In this document: positions 11,482-24,559 of the stretch, piece by piece
Layout of the letters: every line of letters starts with the position of its first letter
How positions within the stretch are numbered: position 1 is the first letter of the stretch
DNA from: Lepturacanthus savala
Lineage: Eukaryota > Chordata > Actinopteri > Scombriformes > Trichiuridae
Length of the DNA: 64,000 nt
Direction of reading: 5' to 3'
NCBI GenBank assembly: GCA_030544235.1
Contig: CM060463.1
Location: forward strand, 15,873,690 to 15,937,689
Program-made: the position numbers and the translations under genes
The notes under the pieces: model-generated
The model's input: only the letters and a program-made list of their open reading frames with translations
What the model was told of the DNA's origin: nothing
Databases searched by the model: none

Positions 11482-11569
11482 GCCTGCCGCTGCCTCTGTC
11501 CTTGGAGGACTCCCACCTTGCTCTTTTCACCTCCGGCTGCCTGTGCTGCTTCAGCAAAGTAACACCAAC
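11482..11569 (-). other. 5' UTR part of the start-codon exon
   Basis: A pyrimidine-rich acceptor on the minus strand (TTCTTGTTTTTGTGCAG, AG at 11571-11570) opens an exon whose first 88 nt precede the ATG at 11481. The frame of the ATG is closed by TGA in this segment. This implies at least one further noncoding exon to the right. Internal AG sites (for example after GCTGAAG or GAAGCAG) could shorten the exon. Confidence 0.5.
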
Positions 11570-14140
11570 CTGCACAAAAACAAGAACACAGCAAATATTT
11601 TCCATCAGTGTCTCAACTGAGTAGAGCCATCACTTTCAAATGTCACGCCAAAAAAACATTTGTGGGTTTGTAATCAAAAGAAGATGAGATGGCAGCAGGA
11701 GCTGCACCTGCAGAAAAAAAAGACATTCTGAACATTAAAAAGCATTTGCCCCAAAAAACAATACCGGGATCACAGCTTCATTACAAATGCTCAGAGTTGC
11801 AGCTTCTTCAATCCCATAGACTTAATTCACCTTGCAGTCAAGGACATTTACTTTAATTATAAAACCCCTAACTGAGTGCGATAATGATCATCTATTTAAG
11901 CAAGACAAGCTCTGGCACTAAGATTAAGATTAGGAAAAAAAAAAAAAAAGAATTAGCGAACAAGGCTACGAGCTCCAACGTCACTGCGAATGACGATCAA
12001 CAGTGCATTCCTTGAGTCACGAAGGTGTTAAAGCAAAAAAGCTGTCAGTCTGTATTGCTCCACGATGCAACGGACTGTGTAGCTGCCTAAAGGGCATATC
12101 ATGTAGCTGAATGTCTTCTTTCATTTCCCTGATAGAGCAGACACTTCATTACACTACAAAGCTGACATCGTTAATCAATGATACAAGGTGCATGAAGTGT
12201 ACTGTTACAATAGACAGATGCTTTGTTAGAGATGTCTGTTGTGTTTGCGATGAGAGAGATGTTTGTTATGTATCGTCAGTATTGGAGTTATATTATTCAC
12301 TGTTCCGTCTCATCTGACTGATGCGTGCAGCTTTGCATGCCCGGCTGTCCTGGAAGACTTCAATGTTCAGAACAAATATTACCTTTGCTGTCATGATACC
12401 AGCGATATTACTCTTTTCACTCAAGGGGCAAACTGATGCTGAGCAGCATGTCCGGTGTGCCAAAAAACGCAGTCCTCCGAATGGCCACTTGAGGCTGGCC
12501 CAACAGCCCACCATAGTAAAATATCAGACGGTTTTGGTCTCTATAGTTCATTTCCTGTGTGTGTGGATTTCTTTATAACTCACCATCCAGATAATACATT
12601 TGTCAGAATGTGTTATCTACAAGGCATAACTCCCACCCAGCTCCATACTTTTGCCCAAATATATTCAAAGGATAGGCACTTCTGGGTTCCTTTCCCAATT
12701 CCTGCTCACTCTCTGTGATAGTAGCTCAAATCAAGCCTCCTGCCTGTTGTTTTACCCGCTTTCCGGTGGAGATTTGGTGTGGTTATCTTCCTTATTTGTT
12801 GTCAGTTTGTCTCTTGACAGAAAGTGAGAAAGGTTTCTTTGTTGGACTGTTTTTGGATTGCTTGGGGAACTTGATGTCGAACGCAAAGTGATTTTTCTTC
12901 ACTTGAAGTGGTGATAGCAGGACTTTAACTGTCAGAATAATCATAATAAAAAACACATCCTGTGTGAGGGATATAACATGGCTGACATAAAAATGGACTA
13001 GCCCCAACCAAAGCCCACCCTGCCAATCAGAGAGAAAGCTGCTTTCAGCATCAGCAGCATTCTGTTCTGGAGAGAGAAGCCTCTCATACACAGTAAATGT
13101 GTTTGATTTTGACAATTTTTTAACCTTCAAAAAATGGTAATTGGATAAGGTAAACCCAGAATGCATAAAAATCTAAAATTCTTTTTGTACACAATATGGC
13201 ATGGAGCACATAAATTATGACTGTTATAATGTTTTATCTTAAAGAAATCAACTGTATTGTAGATGCTTCTGCTAAGCAGAAGTCAAAGATGTGTTTTGGA
13301 CCAGGTCATTTTCATTATCCATACAAATATACGACTGGTGATGATTAAGGATTGTACCTTTCAATAAAATGTTCTAAATCTTGACAGGTTACCTCCATTT
13401 GCATGATTTTGAAAGATGTGGAAGTGTTTGGGGGAAGACAACCTGTCCTGTGTCAGATTTCTGTTTGTAGAGCTTAGAAACAGAGACACAGCAGAAGTGT
13501 TTTGGTTCACAGTGTCAGGTTTTCTGCAATACAATGTTCTTTTTCTTACAAGTCATGTTTCACCGGTGCAGTTGGATATGTTTGATGTCTCATGGGCCCA
13601 CATAGGCCGGTTCATTTAAAGTGAGGCTGAAACAATTCCTGGAGGATCTCAAATACCATGCTATAAATCATCGATGCAAACTCTTTGTATGGAAGCTTTA
13701 CTTAATCCATATTTAACACAGATGATTATTACTGTAGCGCAACATGCCACAAACTGTCTATACTGACTGCAACCCTGCTATTTAAATTTTGATTTCCTGG
13801 TTGTGTGGAGATCCACAGTAAATCTATAAACCCTGAACTTTTGAGTTGTCTTTCTTTACTATTTTTGTGAATTGAAAACAGACTTTGGGAAGAGCGAGAG
13901 AGAGAGACAATAACAAGGTGCAGAGAGAAGATACAGGCCAGAGAAAATGAGAAGCATTTTATAAAGTTTGGGGTCATTTCAAGCTGAAACTAAATGAAGA
14001 CTTTTAACTTACAATGCGAAAAATGAATTTAATCGACCATAATAACACAATGTCAATGTTTCAGCATCTCAGCAGAAGGTATCCAGTCCTGGAGTGGATG
14101 TGACATGAGGTAACATTAACAGTAGCATCAGTGTCAGTGT
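11570..14140. other. Noncoding stretch upstream of the start exon
   Basis: This sequence is AT-rich, with a poly(A) run at about 11935-11949. Open frames up to about 124 codons occur (for example minus 12792-13166), but none resembles a protein family and none has paired splice sites. It is probably a 5' UTR intron of the 4.1 gene if a distal promoter is used. Confidence 0.5.
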
Positions 14141-14147
14141 AGCATCC

Positions 14148-14205
14148 GATTACTTAATTAATCAATACAATAGTCAGTTACTAAAATAATCAATAGCTGC
14201 AGCAT
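14148..14205. mobile_element. Fragment of a fish repeat with TAATCAAT-type ends
   Basis: The run GATTACTTAATTAATCAATA...AGTTACTAAAATAATCAATAGCTGCAGC resembles the end of a common fish interspersed repeat (AATCGATTAATCG...GTTGCAGC). A larger diverged copy appears to lie at about 52225-52570. The match is by eye. Confidence 0.4.
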
Positions 14206-14859
14206 GTCACTTGAAAAGTGAACAAAACAAAAACTTACATTGTGTGCATTACATTGCAGGCTATTTGAGAGAAACTCGCAGCTCAACCTCGCCCACAATG
14301 CATCTTAACCTGGATGATTGTTGAATGCCAGTGAAAAGTGGAGAATTTAAAAAGAAGCTGTAGCTGTGAATAATAAGTTTCCTGCTCCATTGTAGAGATG
14401 ATATTGTACATTTGTGTCCACTTATAGTGAGAATGAAAAGTAAGACACAAAAATATTTTTTATTTATTAATTTTTTATTCCCACAGCAAATGAAAAACAT
14501 GCATATGACCCTGGGACATGTTCTTCTAGACCTTTTATAAAAGGAAGACATGTAATAATAGGCATATAATGTGTGAGCATTGGGATCTGATCTGTTCAAC
14601 ATAATGCCACTGTATTATAGCCTTCGCCTGACATAACCCCAAGGACCTTGTCTATAATCCAGTCTCTTTATGACCCTGGAGGTCTCTCTCTGCCCCTGCA
14701 AGCAGAAAATCACATCAGCATAAAGCACCTGGGGGCCGTAGGCAATCATGGCTGACGACTGAGGCGGGAAAGCAACCGGTTCACACCGGTTCAAAGAAGA
14801 GACAACCCCCTCTGACTCCCTGTTAGAGAAGGTCTTGACATACAGCAAGTGGTTAAAGG

Positions 14860-15650
14860 AGTGTGACCCCCCCCCCCCCTCCTTACTCCCCCTCCTCTGC
14901 TGGACTATCACAACTGTCCTAATACTTCACAATCACAGCGATTTGACAGAAATTAATTCTCCTCCCTGGGGGGGGACAAAAATTGAAGCGTGGAGCGACG
15001 TGTCCGTTCTGGGCCTCATTCCCCCCCCCCCCGACGCTGTCGGATCCAGCTGGGCACTGAGCTATAGGTTTCTCAATCCATTTTTCCTCCCTGGCTGTAT
15101 CATTATATGACTGCCAACTAACTCAGCTCCCCGATCGGGCCGGAAAAAACTTTGCCGAGTATCACGTTCTGATGGCGCAGAGGCAAACACTCTTCCTGTT
15201 ATCGCGTCCAATTCAGCCAAGCTGAAAATAACGAGCATCTCCCCTGTGTGTGTGTGTGTGTGTGTGGCAGGTGTGCACTTTCTCATTCTGGCCAAGTCAA
15301 ACAGAAGCTGACGTTTCCCCCCCCCCCCGTTCCCTTCAGTTCACATCCATCTGGGCTACAACACAATGTATTCATCTACAGCCTTCTGCGACAATATACC
15401 TGTCTCAGCTCTGCTGTGTTCACAGAAACAAATTATCTGAGGACAGCAGCGGTCTTCCCGTTTTCTGTTCCCCACCGTGGACGTTTTTCACTGCTGATCT
15501 GAGCACATTAACGGGCGTATGGACAACCACGGCACATTTTCTAAGCGTACACAAATCGATAGTTACTCTCGCTTTGAAGTGGTCATAAAAGATTTGCACC
15601 GCGGCCAAAAGTAGGAAAGGCCGCCCCCCCCCCCAAGCGCACGTGCATGC
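14860..15650. other. C-tract and CpG-richer patch
   Basis: This is a local rise in GC content with several C homopolymers (about 14869-14879, 15021-15032, 15318-15328, 15624-15634) and a TG array at 15245-15266. Short open frames here are by-products of the low-complexity tracts. No exon is supported. It leads into the conserved-looking patch at 15725-15850. Confidence 0.4.
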
Positions 15651-15724
15651 GAAATCGAGGATGCAAATCAAATAACCCAAAGTTAGTTGTGGTGAATGGG
15701 GGGGTCCCTCATTGAGACATCTCC

Positions 15725-15850
15725 TCATGAAATCAGATTAATTGGCAAATTAATGCAGATTGATGTCATGGAGCGAGGCAGAAGAGCCCTGCGATTGCAT
15801 TAATTTTCTGTAACAGACCATTACCCACAGTCACCCTCCGTCATCCCAAA
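15725..15850. promoter_or_regulatory. Candidate conserved noncoding element with homeodomain-type cores
   Basis: This segment has clustered TAAT/ATTA cores (ATTAATTGGCAAATTAATGC, then GCATTAATTTTC) within non-repetitive, balanced-composition sequence that has no long ORF. That is the usual look of vertebrate developmental enhancers. Function is inferred from composition and motifs only. Confidence 0.25.
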
Positions 15851-16194
15851 AGGCCGAGACTTCTGCAGAGGAGGAGGAAGCATTGCAGGGATATACTGCG
15901 TGTTTCCTCCGTTGTACAATGCGCCTAGTTCACTGACAGCGTCTGCCTTTGATATCTGATGCTACTGATAATGATTTATCAAGGAGGAAAGCACAGATTA
16001 CTTGGACGGTTATGAAACACCGCTCTTCACTAGCAAGTGCAGACTTTTTCCCTTGTTTCCTCTCCCTCGATCTCTCTCTCTTCATCTTCTTCTTCATCCT
16101 CATCAGAGGTGCGCTTTAATCTAAGCCAAGTGGAGGGAGAATGAAAGCAGGAGCATGCATGTCTGTGGAAGAGTACTGGGCTCAGCTCCGAGAT

Positions 16195-16214
16195 GCAGTT
16201 GCCATGGTAACTGC
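16195..16214. promoter_or_regulatory. Palindromic RFX (X-box) site
   Basis: GCAGTTGCCATGGTAACTGC contains GTTGCCATGGTAAC at 16198-16211, a near-perfect match to the palindromic X-box bound by RFX factors (GTTGCCATGGCAAC). Two further flanking bases on each side extend the symmetry. RFX factors act in ciliary and neuronal genes. Whether it controls the 4.1 gene is unknown. Confidence 0.5.
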
Positions 16215-19200
16215 ATAGAGTTCTCTTTTCTTTTTTTTTTCCTCAGAGCCGATTGTCTCCCCTCCCTCATCGGAGCGACAGAATAACAGAAAACCGAACA
16301 AGGAGGGAAGACGAGAGGCCAGAAGACGAGGCGATGTGTAAAGACAGAGGGATTAAGGATAAACGGAAAAGATAAGAGACGACAAGAGGGAGGAAATGAG
16401 CTGCTGTGGCATTGTGACTCAGAGGAAATGTCAGGCAGTGGCCGCCCCTCCGGTTAGCGGCGGCGGAGGAGTGGCGGCACACACCATTTCCATCGTTACA
16501 CCCGGGGACGGATGGATAGGTGGAGGCAGAGATGCAAACCACTGCTGTTAACCCTCCTCTATCATCTATCAGCTATAATAAGCTCCTCACGCCAGCCCTC
16601 ACACAGCACAGCCATCACTATTTGGCCAACACACAACTCTAATCCAATCGTACAATTCATGGCTTAATCACATTTGTCCATTAATATGCACTGACTGCAC
16701 AAGGCAGAATAATCATACAGAGCAGTGCACGGCCAAGAGAGCAGGGCACAAACACGATAGCTACTGTGAAAGCTTTTTCATGAAATATTATTATATCATG
16801 TGTTCTCGACCAGAATGGGTTCAACTGTTGGCAGTATAATCATGTGGCATCTGCCGCTGCAGCTATCGTTTATGACTGAATTGTGTTTTTGTGTTATATT
16901 AACACAGTTTACCTTCAAGTGACAATTTTGAAAGTGAATTTATAGAATACTGCTATCATAAAGCAACAGTGGTGATAAACAATGTGTATAGAGGCATGTA
17001 GCGATGGTCAGTTCAGCAAGGAACCTGGTCATTTTCAACAAAGTCAGGTCGACTGGGCAATAAGCTTCTCTGCTTTTGAACTAAATAAGGCACAGCACAA
17101 GAACTACAACTTCAGAAGCCTTTTCAGTTTTCAGTACAAAACATGAGCTTTAAATCTTGTTTGTTTCGTAACGCTAAGACTTCTAAACACAATCATGCCA
17201 CCGGACACTGGCATTAATCCTTGTGTATTTCAACACCCTCTAACATGTTCATATTTATAATTTTTTAGATGTTTCTTTTTTTTCATGAATGCAAATGAAT
17301 CAAATATGTACTTGTTTGCAAACTCGCTTGCCTCAAATTGCGCCTTGAGGGATGAACTGAATTGAATTATGGTCTGTAGAAGCCTGATATTACACTCAGC
17401 AGGATCTATCAATTTATTTGCAGCTTCTGGGTCAATCTTGGATGAATTTAACAACTAAGGCGCTATGTTTGGTTTCCGACTGCAGGTGACAATTTTGCTG
17501 CAGCCCTGTGGGAGCACCTGGTTATCAAGAGCCACATTTACCGAACCGATGGAAAGTCTACAGCCACTTTAGCAGCGCTCTATGAAGCTGTAATTGAGTT
17601 GGGAATAAACATGCTAAACAAGTGTGATTGAATTTTGATATGATTTAGACAAAAGAAAAAATAAAAAGAAGTGTTTTATTGTCATGTTGTTTGTATATAT
17701 AATAAAATAAGTGAACAATATGATGAGAAATGGGATCTAAAATGATTTAAATGCACTAAAATGACTTAAATGATGCTGAATTTACCACTATTTTTGCATC
17801 TCAAACTTTACACTGATACAAAAGAAAGCTCTCCACATAATCACATCACACTTTTTTTTCTTATTTCAGACTTTTAGATACATCTCAGATAGGACTGAGT
17901 CTGATCTCTAAAAGAAGAAAAAAAGCTTTCCACGCAGTCCTAATCGTGTTTTAGATGACTGATAATTTAATTGAAGTTGCCATAATTGAATTTTTCCTAA
18001 ATGTATAATAAAGCCTGTTTAAATAGTGTAGAACATTTTTATTGCACTAAATCATTGTGCAAAGTAGGTGAACTGTTTCACGAAGATTTGCATATTCAAT
18101 AAATTAAAAGCTCATAAATCATATGCTACTTAATATGTTGTTTTCACATTAATTCACAAGAACTAACACTTGGTTCAGAGAATACTTGTTATACAAGGTA
18201 GATGTCTTACAATGAAGCCCCACCGCTATATAATCATCTATTCGAGGATCAAGAGTCAGCTGTGATGGGATTCAAACAGTACAATAACAGACAGTGTTGT
18301 TCTGTAAATACTGTAAAAACTACACTGAAAAGGTAAATGAGAGAATATAAATATAACATAATCAAACAATTAACATTAAAATGAAGGTTGTATCTTTATA
18401 TGGAAACAGCTAATTTTGAAGATGATCTGCATGGTTTTATTAGATATTATAACATATTTTACATTGTTTCCTTAAAGGGATAGCCAATTCATCCATGGCC
18501 ATGATTCCCATAGTCATAGCAATATTTATTTTTTACATTTTTTGTCGTAACCAGCTGTTTCCAGACCAGCGGAGCAGAGCTGCAAAGCTACTGGTATTTT
18601 TGGGAATTTTCAAGCATGTTGGACTATCCCTGTAACAAACTGCATTTACAGAATCCCAGTCGACTTTCCTACACACTACAGGATTTTTGAATCCCAAAAG
18701 GATTTTAAAAAAGGGATTCCTTAGACTTAAGTCCAATTTCTGCTTATTCTTTTGACACTTTTGAAACTATCGCTGAGAGAAATGAAGGCTTGGGGGGACT
18801 CTTTTATGTTGTGTGATTGGCTGGATGGACAGCACACAGAATTGACTTCCTTGTTTGTATTTTTCATCACTGAGTGGAGGACCATTGAGCAGAGGAGACT
18901 GTTCACTGAAGCATAAATGCAGCAACACAAGTGACACTTTCCAATAAGTTTAAATTAAACTTTGACCAATTTGCTGGTTGCTGGTTTAAAGGCAGAGGTT
19001 AGACTCGAGGAGAAAAACAGGAGCTGGGCAAATGTGCTCCACCTCAGCCAGTTGATGATAAGAAACCTGTTCTATATGTCTCAAAGCAGGCTGAGCTAAA
19101 CCACTTAAAGTGTGGCTGATGGGTTCCTGTACTGCACTGCCAGGATAACACACTAAAAGGTGTATGTAGGTTACGTTTCTTCTAAATGTTGGGATACAAC

Positions 19201-21740
19201 ATCAGGAGACAGTGTTAGTCTAGGTCCTAGGCCCAATGCAAAAAATGTTAGTAAGATATATTTTCTTTTTAATTAAATTAAGACAAGCACACATATCCTG
19301 AGTATGAGTATGGGTATATGACTGATTAACACTGAAATAAATATGGGACATGTTTTTCATGAGAAGAATTTTGGCAATGAACTGTTATATTAGAAAGATC
19401 TAAGAAACTCACTGTTTTGTTCAATGTAACAGCCTCAACATTAGCACAGTATTGGTAGGAGTAGTGTTATAAAAATAGAAAGTTACTGTTTGCTTTGCAT
19501 GGAAAGTTAAACTGAAGATGGAGATAGTGGTGATTTAAGGCAAGACATGGCAGTGAACTAAGTAAAAAGGCAGTTTTTCTCTTATTTCATTTTTGGAGGG
19601 ACCTATACAAAATTCCCTTTGTAAAATCCCTTGGCTCTAATGTGTCAAGAAAATGAACTAAGAATTTTAAATTTTGGCTTTATCCAATGTTTAGATTTCT
19701 GTTCTGAAAAAAAAAAAACATAATTAATGAAGCAGCCTTATCTGTCTCTATTCCAGGCAGTCTTCAAGGTCTTCATCAACAGCATTGGAGAACTTAAAAA
19801 GGGATCCTTCATTCAGCTGATTATGTTTTTCACCTATCTCAGTGATCTAAGTATCTAAGTGATGCTTTGGGCTATGTTGGCTGGATGGATGGACAGCGAT
19901 AGAGAAAATAAAGATAAAGAAAGGGCATCAGTCCAAACCTTTGGTTCCCTATCACAGTAATTTGTTGTCTGGTAAAAGCATCTTGATAACATAATCGCTC
20001 ATTGTTTCGCTCCACATATCCGTCTGGTCTTTCCGGCCACTCACATCACATCACATGATCAATGGACTGAAACGAAATATGAGGTCATGTGTTCTGTCAT
20101 GGTTCAATGTTTAGATGATGAAAATATTGATTCGATGCATACCGGCTCCATGTTTGATAAGTTGTACACTGACGGTTTCCCTCACAATGGATCAATGGGC
20201 AGCTTGTACTCTTTGCCTTAATAATGCTCAAGGACCAGGCTTATTTCTTTTCTTTTACTGTTTCTTTTGCAACTCAGAGCCTATTTAAAGTTTGTCTGAC
20301 TTGGCCATATTGGCCAAGTTATATTTTATAATAGGTAGTACAGCCTAGAATTTCACCACACTCACAGTATTGAACTGTTGTTAGCAGTGGCAGCTGCTGG
20401 TCTTTAAAGGAGGGGAAGTTCATTTTTGGCCAAAGCTTGGGAGATGCCCCCTTAATTGGCAGTTGATGATGTTGACAGTGCTGATGATGGACGATGATAA
20501 TTATGATTGGTTTTAACACCAACCATACTATCGCTTTAACCCTCTAAAACTGTCATCGTCGTGGACTATGAAGTTCCAGACACTTTAACATTAAATCATT
20601 TTTAATCAATAAATCTTAGTGCCTTAAATGTGTTTTAACCTAAAAACTAACAGTTGCACTGTTGCCAATGCCACCTTCGGAGCAATCCAAGCCCATGCAG
20701 AAGGGTTTCTATCCACCCTTGAACTTGTGTCCCTTTCGGGGGGCTTGGTAAAATAAATCCATATAGGTAGATAAATACTGACTGTTTGATCGATTATCAG
20801 TCATATATTGGAGCTAGCTATCAATGCTAATGGCCATATTTTTCTCCCATAATGTTTGCAAGAATCTTTTGACCAATCAGAGGCTGATCCAGCTGGAAAT
20901 AACTCTTCATTTCTTCTTCTTCTTTTTACCGACCCCCGATTATTCAGCTTCAGTTTCAGTTATTTTAGAAAGCACCCTTCAACAGAAGGTCAGTGCGGGT
21001 TTCCTACAGGAAGGGGTGTGGCATCATGATGGCATCACAAGCCATCCATCACGATGATATCGTCCATCTGAACAACCCTATTTTGGCCTATATCAGCTTA
21101 CTCGCTAGCTGTGGCTTCTGCATGACGCTGTGATCGACTGTGAGTGCTTTGTAAAGAGGGAGGCTCACAGCTGCAGCCTGTGTTCATTTTGCATTTTGCA
21201 CCAGTTGTGGTGCTTTATATTTCAAGATCGCTGGTTCGTTCATTTTGCTGTCAATCAAATAAGATCAAAATGAGACGCAGTCTCAGACAGATTTTAATTC
21301 AATTTTAATGCAGATGTTCAACATCCAGGCTCATCGAGGCCACGCCCACTCCCCATTGACCCCCAAAGACGCTCACTGTCTACCAGTGTCAGCTCAGTGG
21401 AACAACCCACTCTCTGATTCCTCATTCAAATCTATTGACCCACAGCTTCAACACTGTTTAATGCAATGAAGCTGAATGAATGAGAAGAAAGTCACATCAG
21501 GGACCTGTGAAAAGTAGCTGAATTTGAGCTACAGTTGAATGTGTTATAGCACATTATTTAGTCAATGAAATGTAAACACACTAGTACATATTTGACAACT
21601 TATTTTTTTGACATTTTAGGGAACACTGCACTCCCCTTACAGCATAAGAGCAATCACCACAGCTTGTAAGGATACGAGCACTGTGTTACTCAGTGCCAAA
21701 CCATGCAGTGGAATTATGCCCTGTACTACCATACATAATG
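16215..21740. other. Noncoding stretch, mostly AT-rich
   Basis: Purine/pyrimidine-skewed sequence continues to about 16.55 kb, then AT-rich DNA. A segment at about 18470-18530 (AAAGGGATAG then ATGATTCCCATAGTCA) shares the phrase ATGATTCCCATAGTCA with 23078-23093, suggesting two pieces of one old repeat. No exon or RNA gene is recognised. Confidence 0.5.
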
Positions 21741-21744
21741 TCAC

Positions 21745-21865
21745 ACAAGTCAAGTTGAGTCAGTTCTATTTGTATAGCCCCAAATCACAGACTGCCTCAG
21801 GATTTACAGTTTGTAAAGCAATACAACAACATCCCCTGCCCTCAGACCCTCAGCTCATTTAAAAG
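21745..21865. mobile_element. Fish interspersed repeat fragment
   Basis: TTCTATTTGTATAGCCCCAAATCACA, read in parts, followed by TGCCTCAGGATTTACA and ACATCCCCTGCCCTCAGACCCTC, resembles a repeat very common in spiny-rayed fish (TTTATATAGCCC.A.ATCACA...GCCTCA..GGCTTTACA...CATCCCTCTGTCCTTAGACCCTC). It is a short, diverged copy, and its class is not certain. Confidence 0.55.
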
Positions 21866-22510
21866 AAAAATTGCAATAGAATATATAGAATATAATACAG
21901 TTAATTAAAAAAAGTAAACCCATTCGTTTTTTTGAATTATGTATTCATCTTTTATATTACCTATTTATGTCATATATATTTCTATGTTCATAATAATATA
22001 TAATTATATTTTAATTTCCCCCATATTTGGTCCATAGACTATAATATGTAATAGTTCTAAATAATGTTTTGTTAAGAAGTTAATGGATTTTATTTTTATT
22101 GTATGAAAAAATTATTATTATTATTATTTCTGACAGCAGTAGGAGAAACATTTGCTGTGTACAGTAATTCCATTATTGGTCCAAGTGAGAAACATGGAGC
22201 CATGAAAGAGATTTATCCTAAAACAATTTCCCCTACTATTCATTTATCTCTGGCTAAAATCTTGAACTTTACTCCCCCAGAATTTCTCCCACTCTTTCAA
22301 TGTCTTTTTTTTTAGCTGTTTTATCGCTCCTATGGAATTTTAGGAAAAGCAAATACGACTTAAGGGAAACTGAAAAAAATGCCCCCAATTGTCTCATTAT
22401 GAGCAATAGAAGAGGTGACATTGAGAACCACATTTTTCCTCTGGGCGGTGCACAGTTGCATCACATAAATCACAGTAATGGCATAAAACCTGAGAAGGGG
22501 TGACCCATTA

Positions 22511-23720
22511 CACTGCAAAAAAAATCCAACTTGTATTTTTTGTTCTATAATAAATATAACTTTTAAGACATTTAAGGCAATAATGTAAGTTAATACAACA
22601 AAGCAAGACAGTTCTATGCTCCAACATAATTTGGTGAGTTGTTAATACTTACAGTAAATCTTTAAGTTGTTCAATGCAAGGGATAACAGTTGTGCTAAGT
22701 TTTTTGTCTTTCTTGTGAAATGCAGGAATGCCGACTTTGCTGAAGTCTGTTTGTGGCTGTGCTGCTGCCAGGAGCTGGAGTCCACACAGGTAAGGTTAAA
22801 CAAGTTTTAATTTAATTAATTTTAGCATTAAATGTGGGAATTATATTTTGAGTTGTATCGTAATGGAGAAAATGACACATTTTCAACATTTAAACACAAA
22901 GCTTTTCGGTCCTTAGCAGTTAGCGTTTAATGCTAATGCTAGCAGGGCTGCAGCTGTTAGCCACTAACATTAGCTTGTCTGGGCAAATCCAATTCAAATA
23001 GAATGGCATGTTGTCTTCTGAATGGTTGGTATCGTGTTAAAGGGCTACTTCAACATTTTAAAAATTTACCTATTGTTATGATTCCCATAGTCAATAGTAA
23101 TTTTAGCACAAATAACAGTTAAGTCAGTCAGTCAGTCATTTTCTATACCTGCTTATTCCTCATTAGGGTCGCAGGGGTCTGCTGGAGCCTATCCCAGCGT
23201 GTTACGGCGAGAGGCAGGGATACACCCCAGATGGTCGCCAGCCAATCGTGGGGCACACACACCATTCACTCACACATTCACACCTATGGGGAATTTAGAG
23301 TTGCCAATTAACCTCAGCATGTTTTTGGACTGTGGGAGGAAGCCGGAGTACCCGGTGAAAACCCACGCAGACACGGGGAGAACATGCAAACTCCACACAG
23401 AAAGGTCCCAGACCCCGGACCAAGGAGGTCTTGAACCTGCGACCTTCTTGCTGTGAGGCAACAGCGCTAACCCCTGCGCCCAAATAACAGTTAAAACAAT
23501 GTAAAATTATAAGTTAGTCCAACTTAGGGAAAACTTGTCAGAATTAAGGATTAAAAGTTTTTACAATTTAAAATTAAAGTAGAACTTACTCTTGAATTGA
23601 CAAAAATCTGAATTCAGAGTTGAGCAAATTCCAAAGTAAAACTTAAGACATTTTGTTTAATTGCCCAACTTAAAATTTTATTGAAGTTTCTTGCCTTGAA
23701 ATTTTGAGTTGATCGAACTT
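22511..23720. mobile_element. Possible AT-rich MITE-like repeat interrupted by the 23.1-kb SINE
   Basis: The left part starts CACTGCAAAAAAAATCC and both sides of the SINE carry many AACTTA/TAAGTT/AAGTTGA phrases (for example CCAACTTAAAATTTTATTG at about 23668 and TTGAGTTGATCGAAC at about 23704). This fits a non-autonomous fish repeat with CACTGCAAAAA ends. The right terminal repeat is not clear, so the boundaries are tentative. Confidence 0.35.
23123..23480 (-). mobile_element. tRNA-headed SINE with intact 14-bp target duplications
   Basis: This element is flanked by CAAATAACAGTTAA at 23109-23122 and 23481-23494. On the minus strand the 5' head reads GGCGCAGGGGTTAGCGCTG, close to a tRNA A box, and GGTCGCAGGTTCAAGACC, a degraded B box, so it is oriented right to left. 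The body carries the phrase GCATGTTCTCCCCGTGTCTG found in all four copies in this window. It lacks about 10 bases of the head that the 51.7-kb copy retains (CACCGTG...). It was inserted recently enough to keep exact duplications. Confidence 0.85.
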
Positions 23721-24197
23721 CCCACACTCCTATTCCCTCATTCCTGTCTCTCTACTTATCCTATCATTAAATACAAAAATGCTTGAAAAAATAAAAACGT
23801 GGGAAACGCTTACACATCGGTTGCTTCACGCATTAAAAACTAAAACAAAGACATAGCACTGACGTTATCCGATCGCTTATCGAGGGGACCATGACAATTA
23901 AAGCGCCAGTCACTTTATTGCACTATGATTTAGAATTCAGGATTCAAGAATACCTGTCTCTAATTTCATGGAACTGTGTCCAAACATTTCACTATACCTG
24001 AAATCTCATTCTTGTGGAAAGAAAAGTAACAATGGACATTTGATATATTCTAAAATCACCACCTGCTCCTGTACTGTGCAGTAACGTCTGACCTTACCCT
24101 AACCTCATTAAGCTGTCAACAACTATGACACTTCCTCCTAGAAAGCAGCAACTCTTCTTGTCTGGCATCACTTGGCTGCACTGATCCATGGCACACT

Positions 24198-24299
<102 letters not shown>

Positions 24300-24559
24300 G
24301 ATGGGTCATACAGTCATTCAGAGAGAAGAATTCTGAGACTCAAGGACACTGTTGTCAGTCACCCACAGCACACACAAACACGCAGCCTGTCATCCACAGT
24401 GACAACTACAGTGTAACACTGATATGAGCCACTTATGAATTGCCCAGAGCGTTTTTTTTTTCCTCTTTTAACGAAATGTCAATGCATTATGGTATGCTGT
24501 GTGTGTTTTTTTTCCACTTCAGTGGGTTCGTAGAGCTAAGACAACAATGAAGTACTCAT

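Noticed and set aside
20380..21640. Possible 1.2-kb non-autonomous element starting GCAGTGGCAGCTGCTGG
   Set aside because: No matching right end or target duplication could be found by eye.
23400..23480. tRNA-like sequence as a functional tRNA gene
   Set aside because: It is the head of a SINE with a degraded B box and no intact cloverleaf.
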